Shown here one piece after another: positions 9,299-18,363 of a stretch of 64,000 bases of DNA (position 1 is its first letter; every line of letters starts with the position of its first letter). The notes below the pieces were generated by a model that did not search any database, had not been told where the DNA came from, and saw only the letters and a program-made list of their open reading frames with translations. Position numbers and translations under genes: made by a program. Location: the NCBI RefSeq assembly GCF_030295975.1, contig NZ_AP027364.1, positions 1,426,001-1,490,000 on the forward strand, in the 5' to 3' direction. The stretch is from Thalassotalea atypica (GTDB lineage Bacteria; Pseudomonadota; Gammaproteobacteria; Enterobacterales; Alteromonadaceae).

Positions 9299-10120
9299 TT
9301 GAATGACGTGTTAAATAAACAAAGCGGTGAAATGATGCAACAGGAATTGCCCATCGCTTTGGTGCGCGGTGAGCGTGTTGTGGAAAAGCCGCAAGATTTG
9401 TTTATTCCTTCGCGGGCTTTGGAAATTCAACTCAAAGAGTTTGAGGGCCCTCTGGATTTTTTGCTGTATCTCATTAAAAAACAAAAGTTTGATATTGTTG
9501 ATTTGCCTATATCACCAATCACAACACAATATTTTGAGTACTTAGAATCGGTAGAAGAACAGGGCATTGAACTAGCCGCTGAATACTTGCTGATGGCGGC
9601 GACATTGGCGCAAATTAAATCCAAGATGTTATTACCTAAACAAATCATCGAGGATGAGGAAGTAGATCCACGTGCTGAATTAGTTCGCAAACTGCAAGAA
9701 TATGAGCTGATGAAACGAGCCAGTGAATTACTTGAAGAACTGCCTCAATCTGGCAGGGATTATCATGTTGCTGATGTTTTACTGGCTGATAATCTCGTTA
9801 AACCAGAACAAGAATATGATCTGGGCTTATCGCAATTAGTGTCTGCGTTTCAAGAAGTACTTTCGAGACAAGCGGCCTTTGAACACCATCATATTGAAAA
9901 AGAGTCGATCTCGACTAAAGATAAGATTGAGCAGGTTTTATTAATGCTAGCGTCTGATGCAACTACATATCATTCGTTTCATCAATTACTAGTCCTCGAA
10001 CAGGGCAGGGTTGGCGTGATTGTCACGTTTTTGGCTATATTGGAGTTAGTCAAAGAAGAACGCGTATTGTGCCGAGTGGGCAATGAAAATGAAGAATTTG
10101 GTATTAGGATTGCCGCATGA
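9299..10120 (+). CDS. scpA: Segregation and condensation protein A
   Basis: Kleisin subunit that bridges SMC heads and, with ScpB, helps organise and segregate the chromosome. The conserved N-terminal motif EFEGPLDFLLYLIKKQKFDI begins near residue 48, followed by ITTQYFEYLE and an AAEYLLMAATLAQIKSKMLLP helix. The C-terminal winged helix ends with LAILELVKEERV. The given start is TTG 9299 (273 aa). ATG codons at 9332/9335 are alternatives that would remove 11-12 non-conserved residues. No smc or mukB gene is in the window, so its partner cannot be named. Confidence 0.93.
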   Translation: MNDVLNKQSGEMMQQELPIALVRGERVVEKPQDLFIPSRALEIQLKEFEGPLDFLLYLIKKQKFDIVDLPISPITTQYFEYLESVEEQGIELAAEYLLMAATLAQIKSKMLLPKQIIEDEEVDPRAELVRKLQEYELMKRASELLEELPQSGRDYHVADVLLADNLVKPEQEYDLGLSQLVSAFQEVLSRQAAFEHHHIEKESISTKDKIEQVLLMLASDATTYHSFHQLLVLEQGRVGVIVTFLAILELVKEERVLCRVGNENEEFGIRIAA

Positions 10121-10185
10121 TTTTGTCTTACCTAGGTTTTATTGGTGTGATTGTATTTATCGGTCATTTGGTGAGTAACTCATGA
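10117..10185 (+). CDS. Putative 22-residue hydrophobic micro-ORF between scpA and scpB
   Basis: ATG at 10117 overlaps the scpA stop (ATGA), and the TGA at 10183-10185 overlaps the scpB ATG at 10182, so the ORF fills the gap exactly. The peptide starts MILSYLGFIGVIVFIG and ends HLVSNS, a single potential membrane segment with no charged residue. This is either a translationally coupled microprotein, a coupling device that carries ribosomes from scpA to scpB, or chance. I recognise no family. Confidence 0.4.
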   Translation: MILSYLGFIGVIVFIGHLVSNS

Positions 10186-10775
10186 TGGATAGCGAGTCAG
10201 AAGCATTGCCTGAAAATCAACTGAAACCATTGGTTGAGGCTGCCATTTTTTCGGCAGGTAAACCGGTTTCGATTAAATTTATCAAAGAAAATTTGCTACA
10301 AGGGCAAAATATTAAAACCCAATCAATTGTGAGCGTTATTGCCGAACTAACGCAAGATTATCACAATCGCGGGGTCGAATTAGTCAAATTAAGTAATGGA
10401 TATCGATTTCAAACAAATTCTTCATTGAGTGAACAGTTAGCGAGCATGTATAATGAGAAAATACATAAAACATCGCCAGCGTTAATGGAAACACTCGCGA
10501 TAATTGCTTACAAGCAACCCATCACCCGCAGTGAAATTGAAGTTATTCGTGGTGTGGCGGTAAGTAGTCATATTGTAAAAACGTTAACTGAGCGGCAGTG
10601 GATAAAAGTAGTTGGGCATAAAGAAGTTCCTGGTCGGCCAGCAATGCTAGGTACCACCCATGAATTCTTGAACTACTTTTCATTAGATTCACTCAAGCAA
10701 CTACCAGAAATAATGCCAATAACTGAGTCAACCGCGACGGCTGACTTGCCATTTAAAATAGAGACAGAGGCGTAG
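10182..10775 (+). CDS. scpB: Segregation and condensation protein B
   Basis: Winged-helix partner of ScpA in the SMC-ScpAB condensin. The 197 residues show the family blocks LKPLVEAAIFSAGKPVS (near 11), SNGYRFQT, ALMETLAIIAYKQPITRSEIEVIRGV (near 97) and VPGRPAMLGTT. Two consecutive ATG codons (10182, 10185) could start it. The first overlaps the stop of the preceding micro-ORF. It sits between scpA and rluB, a standard gammaproteobacterial order. Confidence 0.94.
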   Translation: MMDSESEALPENQLKPLVEAAIFSAGKPVSIKFIKENLLQGQNIKTQSIVSVIAELTQDYHNRGVELVKLSNGYRFQTNSSLSEQLASMYNEKIHKTSPALMETLAIIAYKQPITRSEIEVIRGVAVSSHIVKTLTERQWIKVVGHKEVPGRPAMLGTTHEFLNYFSLDSLKQLPEIMPITESTATADLPFKIETEA

Positions 10776-10821
10776 CATTTAATTGATAAATGTGAAGCTA
10801 CTGACGAATGAGATTTGACCT

Positions 10822-11685
10822 ATGTCTGAAAAGTTACAGAAGGTATTAGCTAGAGCGGGTAAAGGCTCTCGACGTGAAATGGAAACGGTGATCAGTGCCG
10901 GACGCGTAAGTGTTAATGGAAAAACCGCTTATTTGGGGGATCGTGTTGAAGGTGATGAGCAAATTCGCATCGACGGTCATACTGTTGTGCTTGAAGCGCA
11001 ATCAGAGCAAATTTGCCGCGTATTAATGTACAACAAACCTGAAGGTGAAATGTGTACCCGCAAAGATCCTGAAGGGCGTCCAACGGTTTTTGATCGTTTA
11101 CCTCCGTTAGAAGGAGGGCGTTGGGTAGCGGTTGGCCGCTTGGATATTAATACTTCGGGCATGTTGCTGTTTACTAATGATGGTGAATTAGCCAATCGAT
11201 TAATGCACCCATCACATAAAGTAGAACGAGAATATGCGGTACGTGTATTTGGTGAAGTTAACGAAGCTATGCTTCAAACGTTACGCCATGGCGTTAAACT
11301 TGAAGATGGACCAGCTAAATTCCAAAAAATTACTTACCGTGGTGGTGAAGGAAGAAACCATTGGTTCCATGTAGTGCTTTCTGAAGGGCGAAATCGAGAA
11401 GTTAGACGTTTATGGGAAAGCCAAGACGTACAAGTGAGTCGTTTGATTCGTGTCAGGTACGGCGATATTAACTTACAGCGCCAATTACCATTAGGTGGAT
11501 GGACTGAGTTAGGACTAAAAGATGTCAATTATTACCGTAAATTAGTACAGCTGCCCCATGAAACGCAAAGTAAAGTGAAAGTCACTGAAAAAGGAATTGA
11601 TAACGCTAAAAACAGGCGCATACGTCGCAGCGTTAAAAAGCATCAATCTCGTCATCAACAAGCAGTACGTAGAAGAAGAACATAA
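10822..11685 (+). CDS. rluB: 23S rRNA pseudouridine(2605) synthase
   Basis: RsuA-family pseudouridine synthase. An S4 RNA-binding domain covers residues 3-50 ([18 protein letters not shown]), followed by the catalytic domain with GRLDINTSG, in which D108 is the nucleophile. The basic C-terminal tail ([15 protein letters not shown]...) is typical of RluB, and the 287-residue length fits. Position after scpB matches other gammaproteobacteria and favours RluB over RluE/RluF. Confidence 0.94.
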   Translation: MSEKLQKVLARAGKGSRREMETVISAGRVSVNGKTAYLGDRVEGDEQIRIDGHTVVLEAQSEQICRVLMYNKPEGEMCTRKDPEGRPTVFDRLPPLEGGRWVAVGRLDINTSGMLLFTNDGELANRLMHPSHKVEREYAVRVFGEVNEAMLQTLRHGVKLEDGPAKFQKITYRGGEGRNHWFHVVLSEGRNREVRRLWESQDVQVSRLIRVRYGDINLQRQLPLGGWTELGLKDVNYYRKLVQLPHETQSKVKVTEKGIDNAKNRRIRRSVKKHQSRHQQAVRRRRT

Positions 11686-11730
11686 CGAGCCCCCACTTGG
11701 TTTATTTTGAAAAATAAGCTAACGTGCCAA

Positions 11731-11766
11731 CGGCTTTATTATTATTTTACAGTCATAATAAAGTCG
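11731..11766 (+). terminator. AT-rich inverted repeat after rluB, possible terminator
   Basis: CGGCTTTATTAT (11731-11742) and ATAATAAAGTCG (11755-11766) form a 12-bp stem with one G-T pair. It is followed by T-rich DNA, but the stem is AT-rich and the T run is broken. It lies between rluB and rnd. Confidence 0.35.
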
Positions 11767-11803
11767 TTTATTTAACCTTCCGCTGTCGAACAAGAGTTAC
11801 AAC

Positions 11804-12943
11804 GTGCCAATACACTACATCCAAGACCAAGACACTTTAACTGCCATTTGTGCGCAGTATGCTCAATCGCCTGTCCTTACTATTGATACTGAATTTGTTC
11901 GAACGCGTACCCTTTACCCAAAGCTAGGGTTATTGCAAGTTAGTAATGGTGATGATATTGCCCTTATTGACCCAATCGTAATTGATGACTTAACACCGTT
12001 TTGGGCCTTGCTAACGGATGCAAGTATTACAAAAGTGCTACACGCCTGTTCGGAAGACCTAGAGGTGTTTCTTACGTCGGCCAACTGTAAACCTGTCAAC
12101 CTCATTGATTCTCAAGTGATGATGTCATTTTTGGGACATGGACTATCCATGGGCTATGCTGCGATGGTGAATCATTACCTTGACATCGAATTAGACAAAT
12201 CAGAATCGCGCACCGATTGGACTAAACGTCCGTTGTCAGACCGTCAGTTAGCTTATGCACAAGCGGATGTTAAATACCTTTTTGAAATTTACCCGATCAT
12301 TGCCAAAGAGCTAGAGCAAACGGGCTGGCTTGTAGCAGCGCAGCAAGAAACGCAATTGATGATTGAACGAAAGTTTACACCTATTGATGCCGACGAAATG
12401 TACCGCGCGGTTAAGATGGGGTGGCGATTAAATCCTAAGCAATTAAATCGACTGAAACTGCTTGCAACATGGCGATACCAGCAGGCACAACAGCGTGATT
12501 TGCCGATCAGCTTTATTGCTAAAGATAATACTTTAATGGCATTGGCTCAGCACAACCCAAGAAATGTTGGCACTATGGCGGGGTTAGAAGGAGCTGAGGT
12601 ACTTGATGTTCGACACAAAGGCAAAGCAATGCTAAATGTGTTGAAAAAAGCAGAAGCTATATCGGAAGCTGAGTTTCCAGAAAAAATTATTCGTTTAGAC
12701 GAATACCCAAGCTACAAACAAACGTACAAAAAAGTAAAGAGCTTTATTGCAGACGTTGCCAATAGCAGTGGCTTAACACCTGAAAATTTGGCGTCTAAAA
12801 AGCAAGTGAACCAATTCTTGTCATGGCATTTTAAAATCAATAATATGGAAGAGCAGGAAAACAAAGTGGATATTTTACTTGATTGGCGATTGGCGTTGTT
12901 TGGAGAGAAACTGCTCGCTTTTGCCAACAATGGTTTTAAATAA
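11804..12943 (+). CDS. rnd: Ribonuclease D
   Basis: 3'-5' exoribonuclease that trims tRNA precursors. The DEDD catalytic domain has TIDTEFVRT with D28 and E30, HACSEDLEVF, and YAQADVKYL carrying the Y...D pair of the DEDDy subclass. Two helical HRDC regions follow, from about residue 210. The length of 379 fits the family (E. coli 375). The GTG start at 11804 is the first in-frame start and gives the expected N-terminus MPIHYIQDQD. The downstream order rnd-ycgL is conserved. Confidence 0.95.
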   Translation: MPIHYIQDQDTLTAICAQYAQSPVLTIDTEFVRTRTLYPKLGLLQVSNGDDIALIDPIVIDDLTPFWALLTDASITKVLHACSEDLEVFLTSANCKPVNLIDSQVMMSFLGHGLSMGYAAMVNHYLDIELDKSESRTDWTKRPLSDRQLAYAQADVKYLFEIYPIIAKELEQTGWLVAAQQETQLMIERKFTPIDADEMYRAVKMGWRLNPKQLNRLKLLATWRYQQAQQRDLPISFIAKDNTLMALAQHNPRNVGTMAGLEGAEVLDVRHKGKAMLNVLKKAEAISEAEFPEKIIRLDEYPSYKQTYKKVKSFIADVANSSGLTPENLASKKQVNQFLSWHFKINNMEEQENKVDILLDWRLALFGEKLLAFANNGFK

Positions 12944-13025
12944 AATACCAATGGTCAAGGTATTAGCTATCTTGAGTTCATGCTTGCTCTCACAATTCAC
13001 TATTTAATAAACATAGGTCTCCATT

Positions 13026-13310
13026 ATGCTATGCACAATTTATAAAAGCCCTAAAAAGCAATATACCTACCTGTTCATCAATAAACGGGATGATTTTTCT
13101 GATGTCCCTGAAGGATTAATGCAAACCTTTGGGACACCTCAGCTTGTCACAGTGGTTAACTTAGCCACCAAAGACAAGCTCGCGATGGCCGATATAAATA
13201 AAGTTAAAACGGCTTTAAAAGATACGGGTTTCTATCTGCAATTACCGCCACCACAAGAAAATTTGTTGGATGAACATAAAGCACAAATGAAAAAAAATCA
13301 GGAGCAGTAA
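13026..13310 (+). CDS. ycgL: YcgL domain-containing protein
   Basis: Small 94-residue protein of the YcgL family (a conserved alpha/beta fold of unknown function). The N-terminal [11 protein letters not shown] and the central [15 protein letters not shown] are the conserved parts, and YLQLPPP is near the C-terminus. It follows rnd and lies 3 bases before the transglycosylase gene, a neighbourhood seen in many gammaproteobacteria. The function is not known. Confidence 0.9.
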   Translation: MLCTIYKSPKKQYTYLFINKRDDFSDVPEGLMQTFGTPQLVTVVNLATKDKLAMADINKVKTALKDTGFYLQLPPPQENLLDEHKAQMKKNQEQ

Positions 13311-13313
13311 CCA

Positions 13314-14381
13314 ATGAATATTTTTTCTCAGGTGATGAAAAAGATAGCGATTTCATCAAGTATCAGCTGTTTATTGTTTGTTGGTATTGCTAATGCAGAA
13401 GAAGCTGAGCAGGTATCTGCGCCGGCAAAACCTAGCTACGAAGAGTATGTTGCAGACATTAAACAAGAAGCAGTTGCTAAGGGGTATCCGACAGCACTAG
13501 TTGACCAGGTTTTTGCAGATATTACTTTTTATAAACGTGCGATTAAAGCAGATAACAACCAACCTGAAAAAGTTGAAACGCTAGACACCTATTTACCTAA
13601 ACGTGTACCTGAGTGGAAAGTCAAAAAAGCACGTACGATGTACAAAACACACCATGAATTATTGAGTAAGATTGGTAAAGAATATGGCGTACAACCACGA
13701 TTTATTGTTTCGCTGTGGGGGCTTGAAACTAATTTCGGTAAAATCATGGGTAACTATAATGTCATTTCGGCATTAACAACACTCGCTTATGAAGGACGCC
13801 GAGAAGTATTTTTCAAAAAACAATTATGGGCGGCGTTAACTATTCTAAATGAAGGTCATATTGCAGTAGAAAACATGAAGGGATCTTGGGCTGGTGCGAT
13901 GGGACAAAACCAATTTATGCCAACGTCTTTCGTGAGTTATGCGGTTGATGGCGACGGCGATGGTAAAAAAGATATTTGGGGTAATCACGCCGATGTTTTT
14001 GCATCAATGGCCAATTACTTGAAAAAAGAAGGTTGGAATGATGATTTAACTTGGGGTCGTCAGGTTAAGCTACCTGAAGATTTCGATCTATCTAACGCCA
14101 TTCCGAAGAATACTGGCAGTCGTAAAAACTGGTTAAAAGCTTGGTCAAATACTGAAAAAACGCTAGCACAATGGCAAGCATTAGGCGTAAGAAGAATGGA
14201 TGGCACAAATTTACCTAAGGCTGATATCAAGGCGGCTATGGTATTTCCTGACGATCCTAAAGGCCGTGTATATTTAGCCTACAATAATTATAAAAGCTTG
14301 ATGCACTGGAATTTGTCCTATTACTTTGTCAGCTCAGTCGGACATTTGTCTGATCGCATTAAATACCCAGCGGTACAATAA
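13314..14381 (+). CDS. Lytic murein transglycosylase, MltB-like (SLT_2)
   Basis: Cleaves the glycan strand of peptidoglycan to 1,6-anhydro-muropeptides in the periplasm. A signal peptide ends around AIANAEE (residues 1-28). There is no lipobox, so it is predicted soluble, unlike E. coli MltB. The catalytic glutamate is E138 in SLWGLETNFGK. The Slt35-like EF-hand calcium loop is visible as DGDGDGKKDIWG near 212, and QNQFMPTSF is another family block. The 355-residue length fits the MltB/SLT_2 domain without the C-terminal PG-binding domain. It is tightly spaced with ycgL and ycgM. Confidence 0.9.
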   Translation: MNIFSQVMKKIAISSSISCLLFVGIANAEEAEQVSAPAKPSYEEYVADIKQEAVAKGYPTALVDQVFADITFYKRAIKADNNQPEKVETLDTYLPKRVPEWKVKKARTMYKTHHELLSKIGKEYGVQPRFIVSLWGLETNFGKIMGNYNVISALTTLAYEGRREVFFKKQLWAALTILNEGHIAVENMKGSWAGAMGQNQFMPTSFVSYAVDGDGDGKKDIWGNHADVFASMANYLKKEGWNDDLTWGRQVKLPEDFDLSNAIPKNTGSRKNWLKAWSNTEKTLAQWQALGVRRMDGTNLPKADIKAAMVFPDDPKGRVYLAYNNYKSLMHWNLSYYFVSSVGHLSDRIKYPAVQ

Positions 14382-14383
14382 GC

Positions 14384-15052
14384 ATGTATCAACATCAGAC
14401 GGTTTCATTAAATAATATTGATTTACCGGTAGGCAAAGTGGTGTGCGTCGGGCAAAACTACCATGATCATATTCAAGAAATGGGCAGTATTGTTAATGAT
14501 GAGCCTGTGCTGTTTATGAAGCCTAGTACGGCGTTGCATGATTTGTTGAAGCCATTCTCTGTACCTGAAAATCAGGGAGATTGTCATAATGAGGCAGAAA
14601 TTGCCGTATTAATTCACAAGCCTTTGAAAAACGCCGCTGCCAACGATGTGATGGACGCGGTATGGGGCTACGGCATCGGTTTAGATTTAACCTTACGCGA
14701 AGTGCAGCAGTCATTAAAAAAGTTAGGCCGACCTTGGGAAATTGCCAAAGCCTTCGATGGCTCAGCGCCCGTTTCGCCTTTTATTGAAAAATCACAATTT
14801 AGTGACCCACAAAACATTAGCTTTTCACTGTTAGTCAATGACGATACTAGACAACAAGGGAATAGCAAATTAATGGTTCATAGCATCACCAAGTTATTGA
14901 GCACCATCAGCCAGCATTTTACCTTGCTACCTGGAGATATTGTGCTGACCGGTACACCAGCAGGCGTTGGCCCTTTGATTGTTGGTGATGAACTAGAGCT
15001 TTCAATTACAAACCATAAGTTTAACACTAAAGTAATTAAGGCAGCTGACTAA
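14384..15052 (+). CDS. ycgM: Fumarylacetoacetate hydrolase family protein (YcgM)
   Basis: The 222-residue FAH-fold metal-dependent hydrolase or decarboxylase resembles E. coli YcgM. KVVCVGQNYHDHIQEMG and the metal-binding CHNEAEIAV (two Glu) are visible, as are the DLTLRE block and DIVLTGTPAGVGPL near the C-terminus. The substrate is not known for YcgM; acylpyruvates are a plausible class. It starts 3 bases after the transglycosylase gene, and its stop overlaps the ycgN start by one base. Confidence 0.9.
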   Translation: MYQHQTVSLNNIDLPVGKVVCVGQNYHDHIQEMGSIVNDEPVLFMKPSTALHDLLKPFSVPENQGDCHNEAEIAVLIHKPLKNAAANDVMDAVWGYGIGLDLTLREVQQSLKKLGRPWEIAKAFDGSAPVSPFIEKSQFSDPQNISFSLLVNDDTRQQGNSKLMVHSITKLLSTISQHFTLLPGDIVLTGTPAGVGPLIVGDELELSITNHKFNTKVIKAAD

Positions 15053-15567
15053 TGACAACGTCAAATCCATTACCGTTTTGGGAAGCAAAATCGTTAGAGG
15101 AAATGACGAGAGCTGAGTGGGAATCGTTATGTGATGGTTGTGCTAAGTGTTGTTTGCATAAATTTATTGATGATGATAATACTGATGAGTCCACAGAGCT
15201 TAAGCCAACTGATTACATCAAAGAAGACGAGCACATGCTGTATTCAAGCATTGCTTGTTTTTTATTGAACGACAAAACCTGTCAATGCAGCAAATACGAG
15301 CAACGTACTAAGCTTGTCCCTGATTGTGTAAGGTTGACGCAAGAAAACCTTGATGACGTGTTTTTTATGCCGCCAAGTTGTACTTATCGGCGCATTCGAG
15401 AAGGACGTGGAGTGCCTAGTTGGCATCCTTTGCTGCACAAAGGAAAAAAATCAGCAATGCATAAGGCTGGTATGTCGATTCGCGGCAAAATTGTTAAAGA
15501 TGACCAAGTGTCGCTGGATGATTTTGAAGATTATATTGTCGTGTGGCCTCTGGATGATATTGACTAG
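15052..15567 (+). CDS. ycgN: YcgN family cysteine-cluster protein
   Basis: The 171-residue YcgN/UPF0260 protein has eight or more cysteines, in CDGCAKCCLHK (near residue 27), CFLLNDKTCQCSKYEQR and DCVRL. This arrangement is related to the zinc/iron-sulphur-binding CxxxCxxC family, so metal binding is likely. No reaction is known. It overlaps ycgM by one base and ends the rnd-ycgL-mltB-ycgM-ycgN run. Confidence 0.88.
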   Translation: MTTSNPLPFWEAKSLEEMTRAEWESLCDGCAKCCLHKFIDDDNTDESTELKPTDYIKEDEHMLYSSIACFLLNDKTCQCSKYEQRTKLVPDCVRLTQENLDDVFFMPPSCTYRRIREGRGVPSWHPLLHKGKKSAMHKAGMSIRGKIVKDDQVSLDDFEDYIVVWPLDDID

Positions 15568-15585
15568 GCTTGATAAAAATTTACG

Positions 15586-15620
15586 TTAGCTTCACCACTA
15601 TAAAAAATCGATGAAGCTAA
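15586..15620. terminator. Inverted repeat between convergent ycgN and FKBP genes
   Basis: TTAGCTTCA (15586-15594) and TGAAGCTAA (15612-15620) pair over 9 bp with a 17-base loop. It sits where two convergent transcripts should end, but the loop is large and T runs are short on both sides. Confidence 0.4.
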
Positions 15621-15635
15621 TGTTATTCTCATTTC

Positions 15636-16109
15636 TTATTGAATTTCTAATAATTCAACATCAAAAATAAGCACTGAACCTGGTGGTATTTTACCAGTTG
15701 AACTGTTCCCGTAAGCTAAGTGTGATGGGATAAAAAAGCGTGTTTTATCGCCTACTACCATCAGCTGAACTCCTTCAGTCCATCCTGAGATTACTTGGTT
15801 TAAACCAAAGCTGATTGGCGAGTCACGATCTACGGAGCTGTCAAAAACAGTACCATCGGTTAATGTGCCATGATAATGCACTTTCACTTTAGACGATGCA
15901 CTAGGGTGCTCACTGCCGTTTCCTGTCTTTAATACTTGGTATTGCAACCCGCTTGTTGTTTCAACTACCCCTTCAATTTTTTTGTTTTCAGCAAGAAATG
16001 CCTGTCCTAACTCAATATTCTTAGCGGCTGAGGCCTTATTTGTGTTAGTTCTTAATAATACCATAATGATTAAAAAGGCGATGATGCCGACAATGATTAT
16101 TTTTCCCAT
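15636..16109 (-). CDS. FKBP-type peptidyl-prolyl isomerase with N-terminal membrane anchor
   Basis: Prolyl isomerase domain at residues 47-157 (SGLQYQVLKTG, KVHYHGTLTDGTVFDSS, VISGWTEGVQLM, PSHLAYG, IPPGSVLIFDVELLEI), following the FklB/FkpA pattern. The N-terminus, MGKIIIVGIIAFLIIMVLL, is one hydrophobic helix with no clear cleavage site. The catalytic domain is therefore probably tethered on the periplasmic face as a folding helper. At 157 residues it lacks the dimerisation helix region of FkpA. It starts 3 bases after the gamma-carbonic-anhydrase gene, so they form an operon. Confidence 0.88.
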   Translation of the reverse strand: MGKIIIVGIIAFLIIMVLLRTNTNKASAAKNIELGQAFLAENKKIEGVVETTSGLQYQVLKTGNGSEHPSASSKVKVHYHGTLTDGTVFDSSVDRDSPISFGLNQVISGWTEGVQLMVVGDKTRFFIPSHLAYGNSSTGKIPPGSVLIFDVELLEIQ

Positions 16110-16112
16110 TAT

Positions 16113-16643
16113 TTACTGCTCCAAAGTGATAGGTTTTAGGTGTTTAGTGTAGCGCTGACCATTTTCTACATAATGTTGTGCGCCATATTCGATCTGTTTT
16201 ATTGTTTTTTTATCAATTGGTTTGATGACTTTGGCCGGTGAACCCAACACCAAGTGGCCATCAGGAACTTTCATGTTTTCGGTGACTAAAGCGTTTGCGC
16301 CAATAACACAGTTTTTACCGATTTTCGCGCCGTTGAGTACCACGGCATTCATGCCAATAAGAGTGTTATCACCAATGCTACAGCCATGAAGCATAACCTT
16401 GTGACCAACCGTTACATTCTCGCCAACGGTCAGTGGAAAACCGCTATCAAGATGCAAAATACTGCCGTCTTGAATGTTAGAATTCTTACCTATAGTAACT
16501 TTGTCAGTGTCAGCACGGATAACCACGTTAAACCAGATGCTAACATGCGCTGATATAGTCACATCGCCTATAAGCGTCGCGTTGGGCGCGATAAAACAAT
16601 TATCTGCGATATTGGGGCTGAGGTCTTCTAGTTGATAAATCAA
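16113..16643 (-). CDS. Gamma-carbonic-anhydrase-like hexapeptide protein (YrdA family)
   Basis: The 176-residue left-handed beta-helix protein is built of repeated hexapeptides (IGDVTI, IGKNSN, VGENVT, IGDNTL, IGKNCV). Three candidate metal-binding His are in ILHLDSG, VGHKVM and MLHGCS, as in gamma-carbonic anhydrases. Most bacterial YrdA/CaiE relatives bind zinc, but carbonic anhydrase activity is shown for few, so the function is left general. It is divergent from pntA and co-directional with the FKBP gene. Confidence 0.88.
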   Translation of the reverse strand: MIYQLEDLSPNIADNCFIAPNATLIGDVTISAHVSIWFNVVIRADTDKVTIGKNSNIQDGSILHLDSGFPLTVGENVTVGHKVMLHGCSIGDNTLIGMNAVVLNGAKIGKNCVIGANALVTENMKVPDGHLVLGSPAKVIKPIDKKTIKQIEYGAQHYVENGQRYTKHLKPITLEQ

Positions 16644-16807
16644 ATTATTCCCTAAATAGGATCGTTATTTTTATATATGAATTGTAACTTGCGCTTTAGA
16701 TCAAATAAAACAAATTTCTTTAATGATAAAGTGTATGAAAATTAAACGTAAAATGGTAAAACATTGAACACACTTAATAACAAAAATTTTCACAAAGGTG
16801 GTTGATT

Positions 16808-18352
16808 TTGATAATAGGTATTCCTAAAGAGTCCCTTAAAGGGGAAAATCGTGTTGCTGCATCTCCGTCTTCGGTAAAGGCATTAATAAAAATAGGCTTT
16901 GACGTTGCAGTAGAAAAAGGTGCTGGCAAAAAATCTAGCTTTAACGATCAAGACTATGTTGATAACGGTGCAACACTGGTTTCAAGTGAGCAAGTGTGGT
17001 CTTCAGGGTTGCTATATAAAGTCAACTCGCCGACAGAAGAAGAAATAGCACTGATAAAAGAGCAAAGCACGTTAGTGAGCCTAATTTCGCCAGCTCAAAA
17101 TCCAGAACTTCTCGACTCATTGAAAGCTAAGTCTATTACCACGTTAGCAATGGACATGGTGCCTAGGATCTCTAGAGCACAGTCTATGGATGCGCTAAGT
17201 TCAATGGCTAACATTGCCGGTTATCGAGCCGTAGTAGAAGCGTCGCACAATTTTGGCCGCTTTCTTAACGGTCAAATTACTGCAGCAGGTAACCTACCAC
17301 CAGCAAAGGTGATGATTATTGGTGCAGGTGTGGCAGGATTAGCGGCAATAGGTACGGCATCAAGTCTAGGCGCTGTTGTGCGTGCATTCGATACTCGTCC
17401 AGAGGTAAAAGAGCAAATTGAAAGCATGGGCGCTGAATTTCTCGAAATGGACTTTGAAGAAGAAGACTCAGGTTCGGGTGATGGTTATGCCAAAGAGATG
17501 AGCCAAGCGTTTATTGATGCAGAAATGGCATTGTTTGCAGAGCAAGCCAAGGAAGTGGACATTATTATTACCACGGCGATGATCCCCGGAAAGCCAGCAC
17601 CAAAATTAATCACATCAGAAATGGTTGCTTCAATGAAGCCAGGCAGTGTAATTGTTGATTTAGCAGCAGCAGGCGGAGGTAATTGCGAACTAACAAAGCC
17701 GGGTAAGCTAACGACAGTTAAAGGCGTGAAAGTGATCGGATATACCGATTTAGTGTCTCGTTTACCCAACCAATCGTCTCAGCTTTATGCCAACAATTTA
17801 GTGAATTTGAGCAAATTGTTAGCGCCTAAAAAAGACGGGGAAGTGGTTTTAGATTTTGACGATCAAATTATTCGAAACATGACCGTGGTAAAAGATGGTG
17901 AAATTACCTTTCCACCGCCACCAATTCAAGTCAGTGCCGCGCCTGCGCAAGCTGCGCCTAAGCTGACAAGCAAACTTGAAACAAAAGTGGATGAAGAGGA
18001 ATCACCGAAATCTAGTACCAATAAATACCTCGCGATGGCTGCTGGTGCGCTGGCGTTTGCTTGGGTCGCTAGTGTTGCTCCAGCTGATTTCCTTTCCCAT
18101 TTCACTGTCTTTGTACTTTCTTGTGTGATTGGTTACCACGTTGTTTGGAACGTTACCCACTCGCTGCATACACCTTTAATGAGTGTTACTAATGCTATTT
18201 CCGGCATTATCATTGTAGGGGCCTTACTGCAAGTTGGCAGTGGCAATACCCTCATTCAAGTGTTGGCAGGGTTTGCGATATTGATCGCGACCATCAATAT
18301 TGTTGGTGGCTTTGTCGTCACTAAACGCATGCTAAAAATGTTTCGTAAGTAG
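16808..18352 (+). CDS. pntA: NAD(P) transhydrogenase alpha subunit
   Basis: With PntB forms the membrane transhydrogenase, which uses the proton gradient to reduce NADP+ with NADH. The soluble NAD-binding domain covers about residues 1-380 ([17 protein letters not shown], the dinucleotide fold [17 protein letters not shown] and the RPEVKEQ loop). Four membrane helices make up the C-terminal ~110 residues. A TTG at 16802 is also in frame, but AGGTGG (16795-16800) sits 7 bases before the TTG at 16808, and the resulting MIIGIPKE matches the family start. The length is then 514 (E. coli 510). Confidence 0.95.
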   Translation: MIIGIPKESLKGENRVAASPSSVKALIKIGFDVAVEKGAGKKSSFNDQDYVDNGATLVSSEQVWSSGLLYKVNSPTEEEIALIKEQSTLVSLISPAQNPELLDSLKAKSITTLAMDMVPRISRAQSMDALSSMANIAGYRAVVEASHNFGRFLNGQITAAGNLPPAKVMIIGAGVAGLAAIGTASSLGAVVRAFDTRPEVKEQIESMGAEFLEMDFEEEDSGSGDGYAKEMSQAFIDAEMALFAEQAKEVDIIITTAMIPGKPAPKLITSEMVASMKPGSVIVDLAAAGGGNCELTKPGKLTTVKGVKVIGYTDLVSRLPNQSSQLYANNLVNLSKLLAPKKDGEVVLDFDDQIIRNMTVVKDGEITFPPPPIQVSAAPAQAAPKLTSKLETKVDEEESPKSSTNKYLAMAAGALAFAWVASVAPADFLSHFTVFVLSCVIGYHVVWNVTHSLHTPLMSVTNAISGIIIVGALLQVGSGNTLIQVLAGFAILIATINIVGGFVVTKRMLKMFRK

Positions 18353-18363
18353 GGGCCGAGCAA

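Noticed and set aside
12953-13009. 18-codon ORF between rnd and ycgL (ATG at 12953)
   Set aside because: No ribosome site and no overlap signals; likely chance in intergenic DNA.
16644-16807. FNR/CRP-like site upstream of pntAB (TTAGATCAAAT)
   Set aside because: Only one half-site matches a TTGAT....ATCAA pattern; not supportable.
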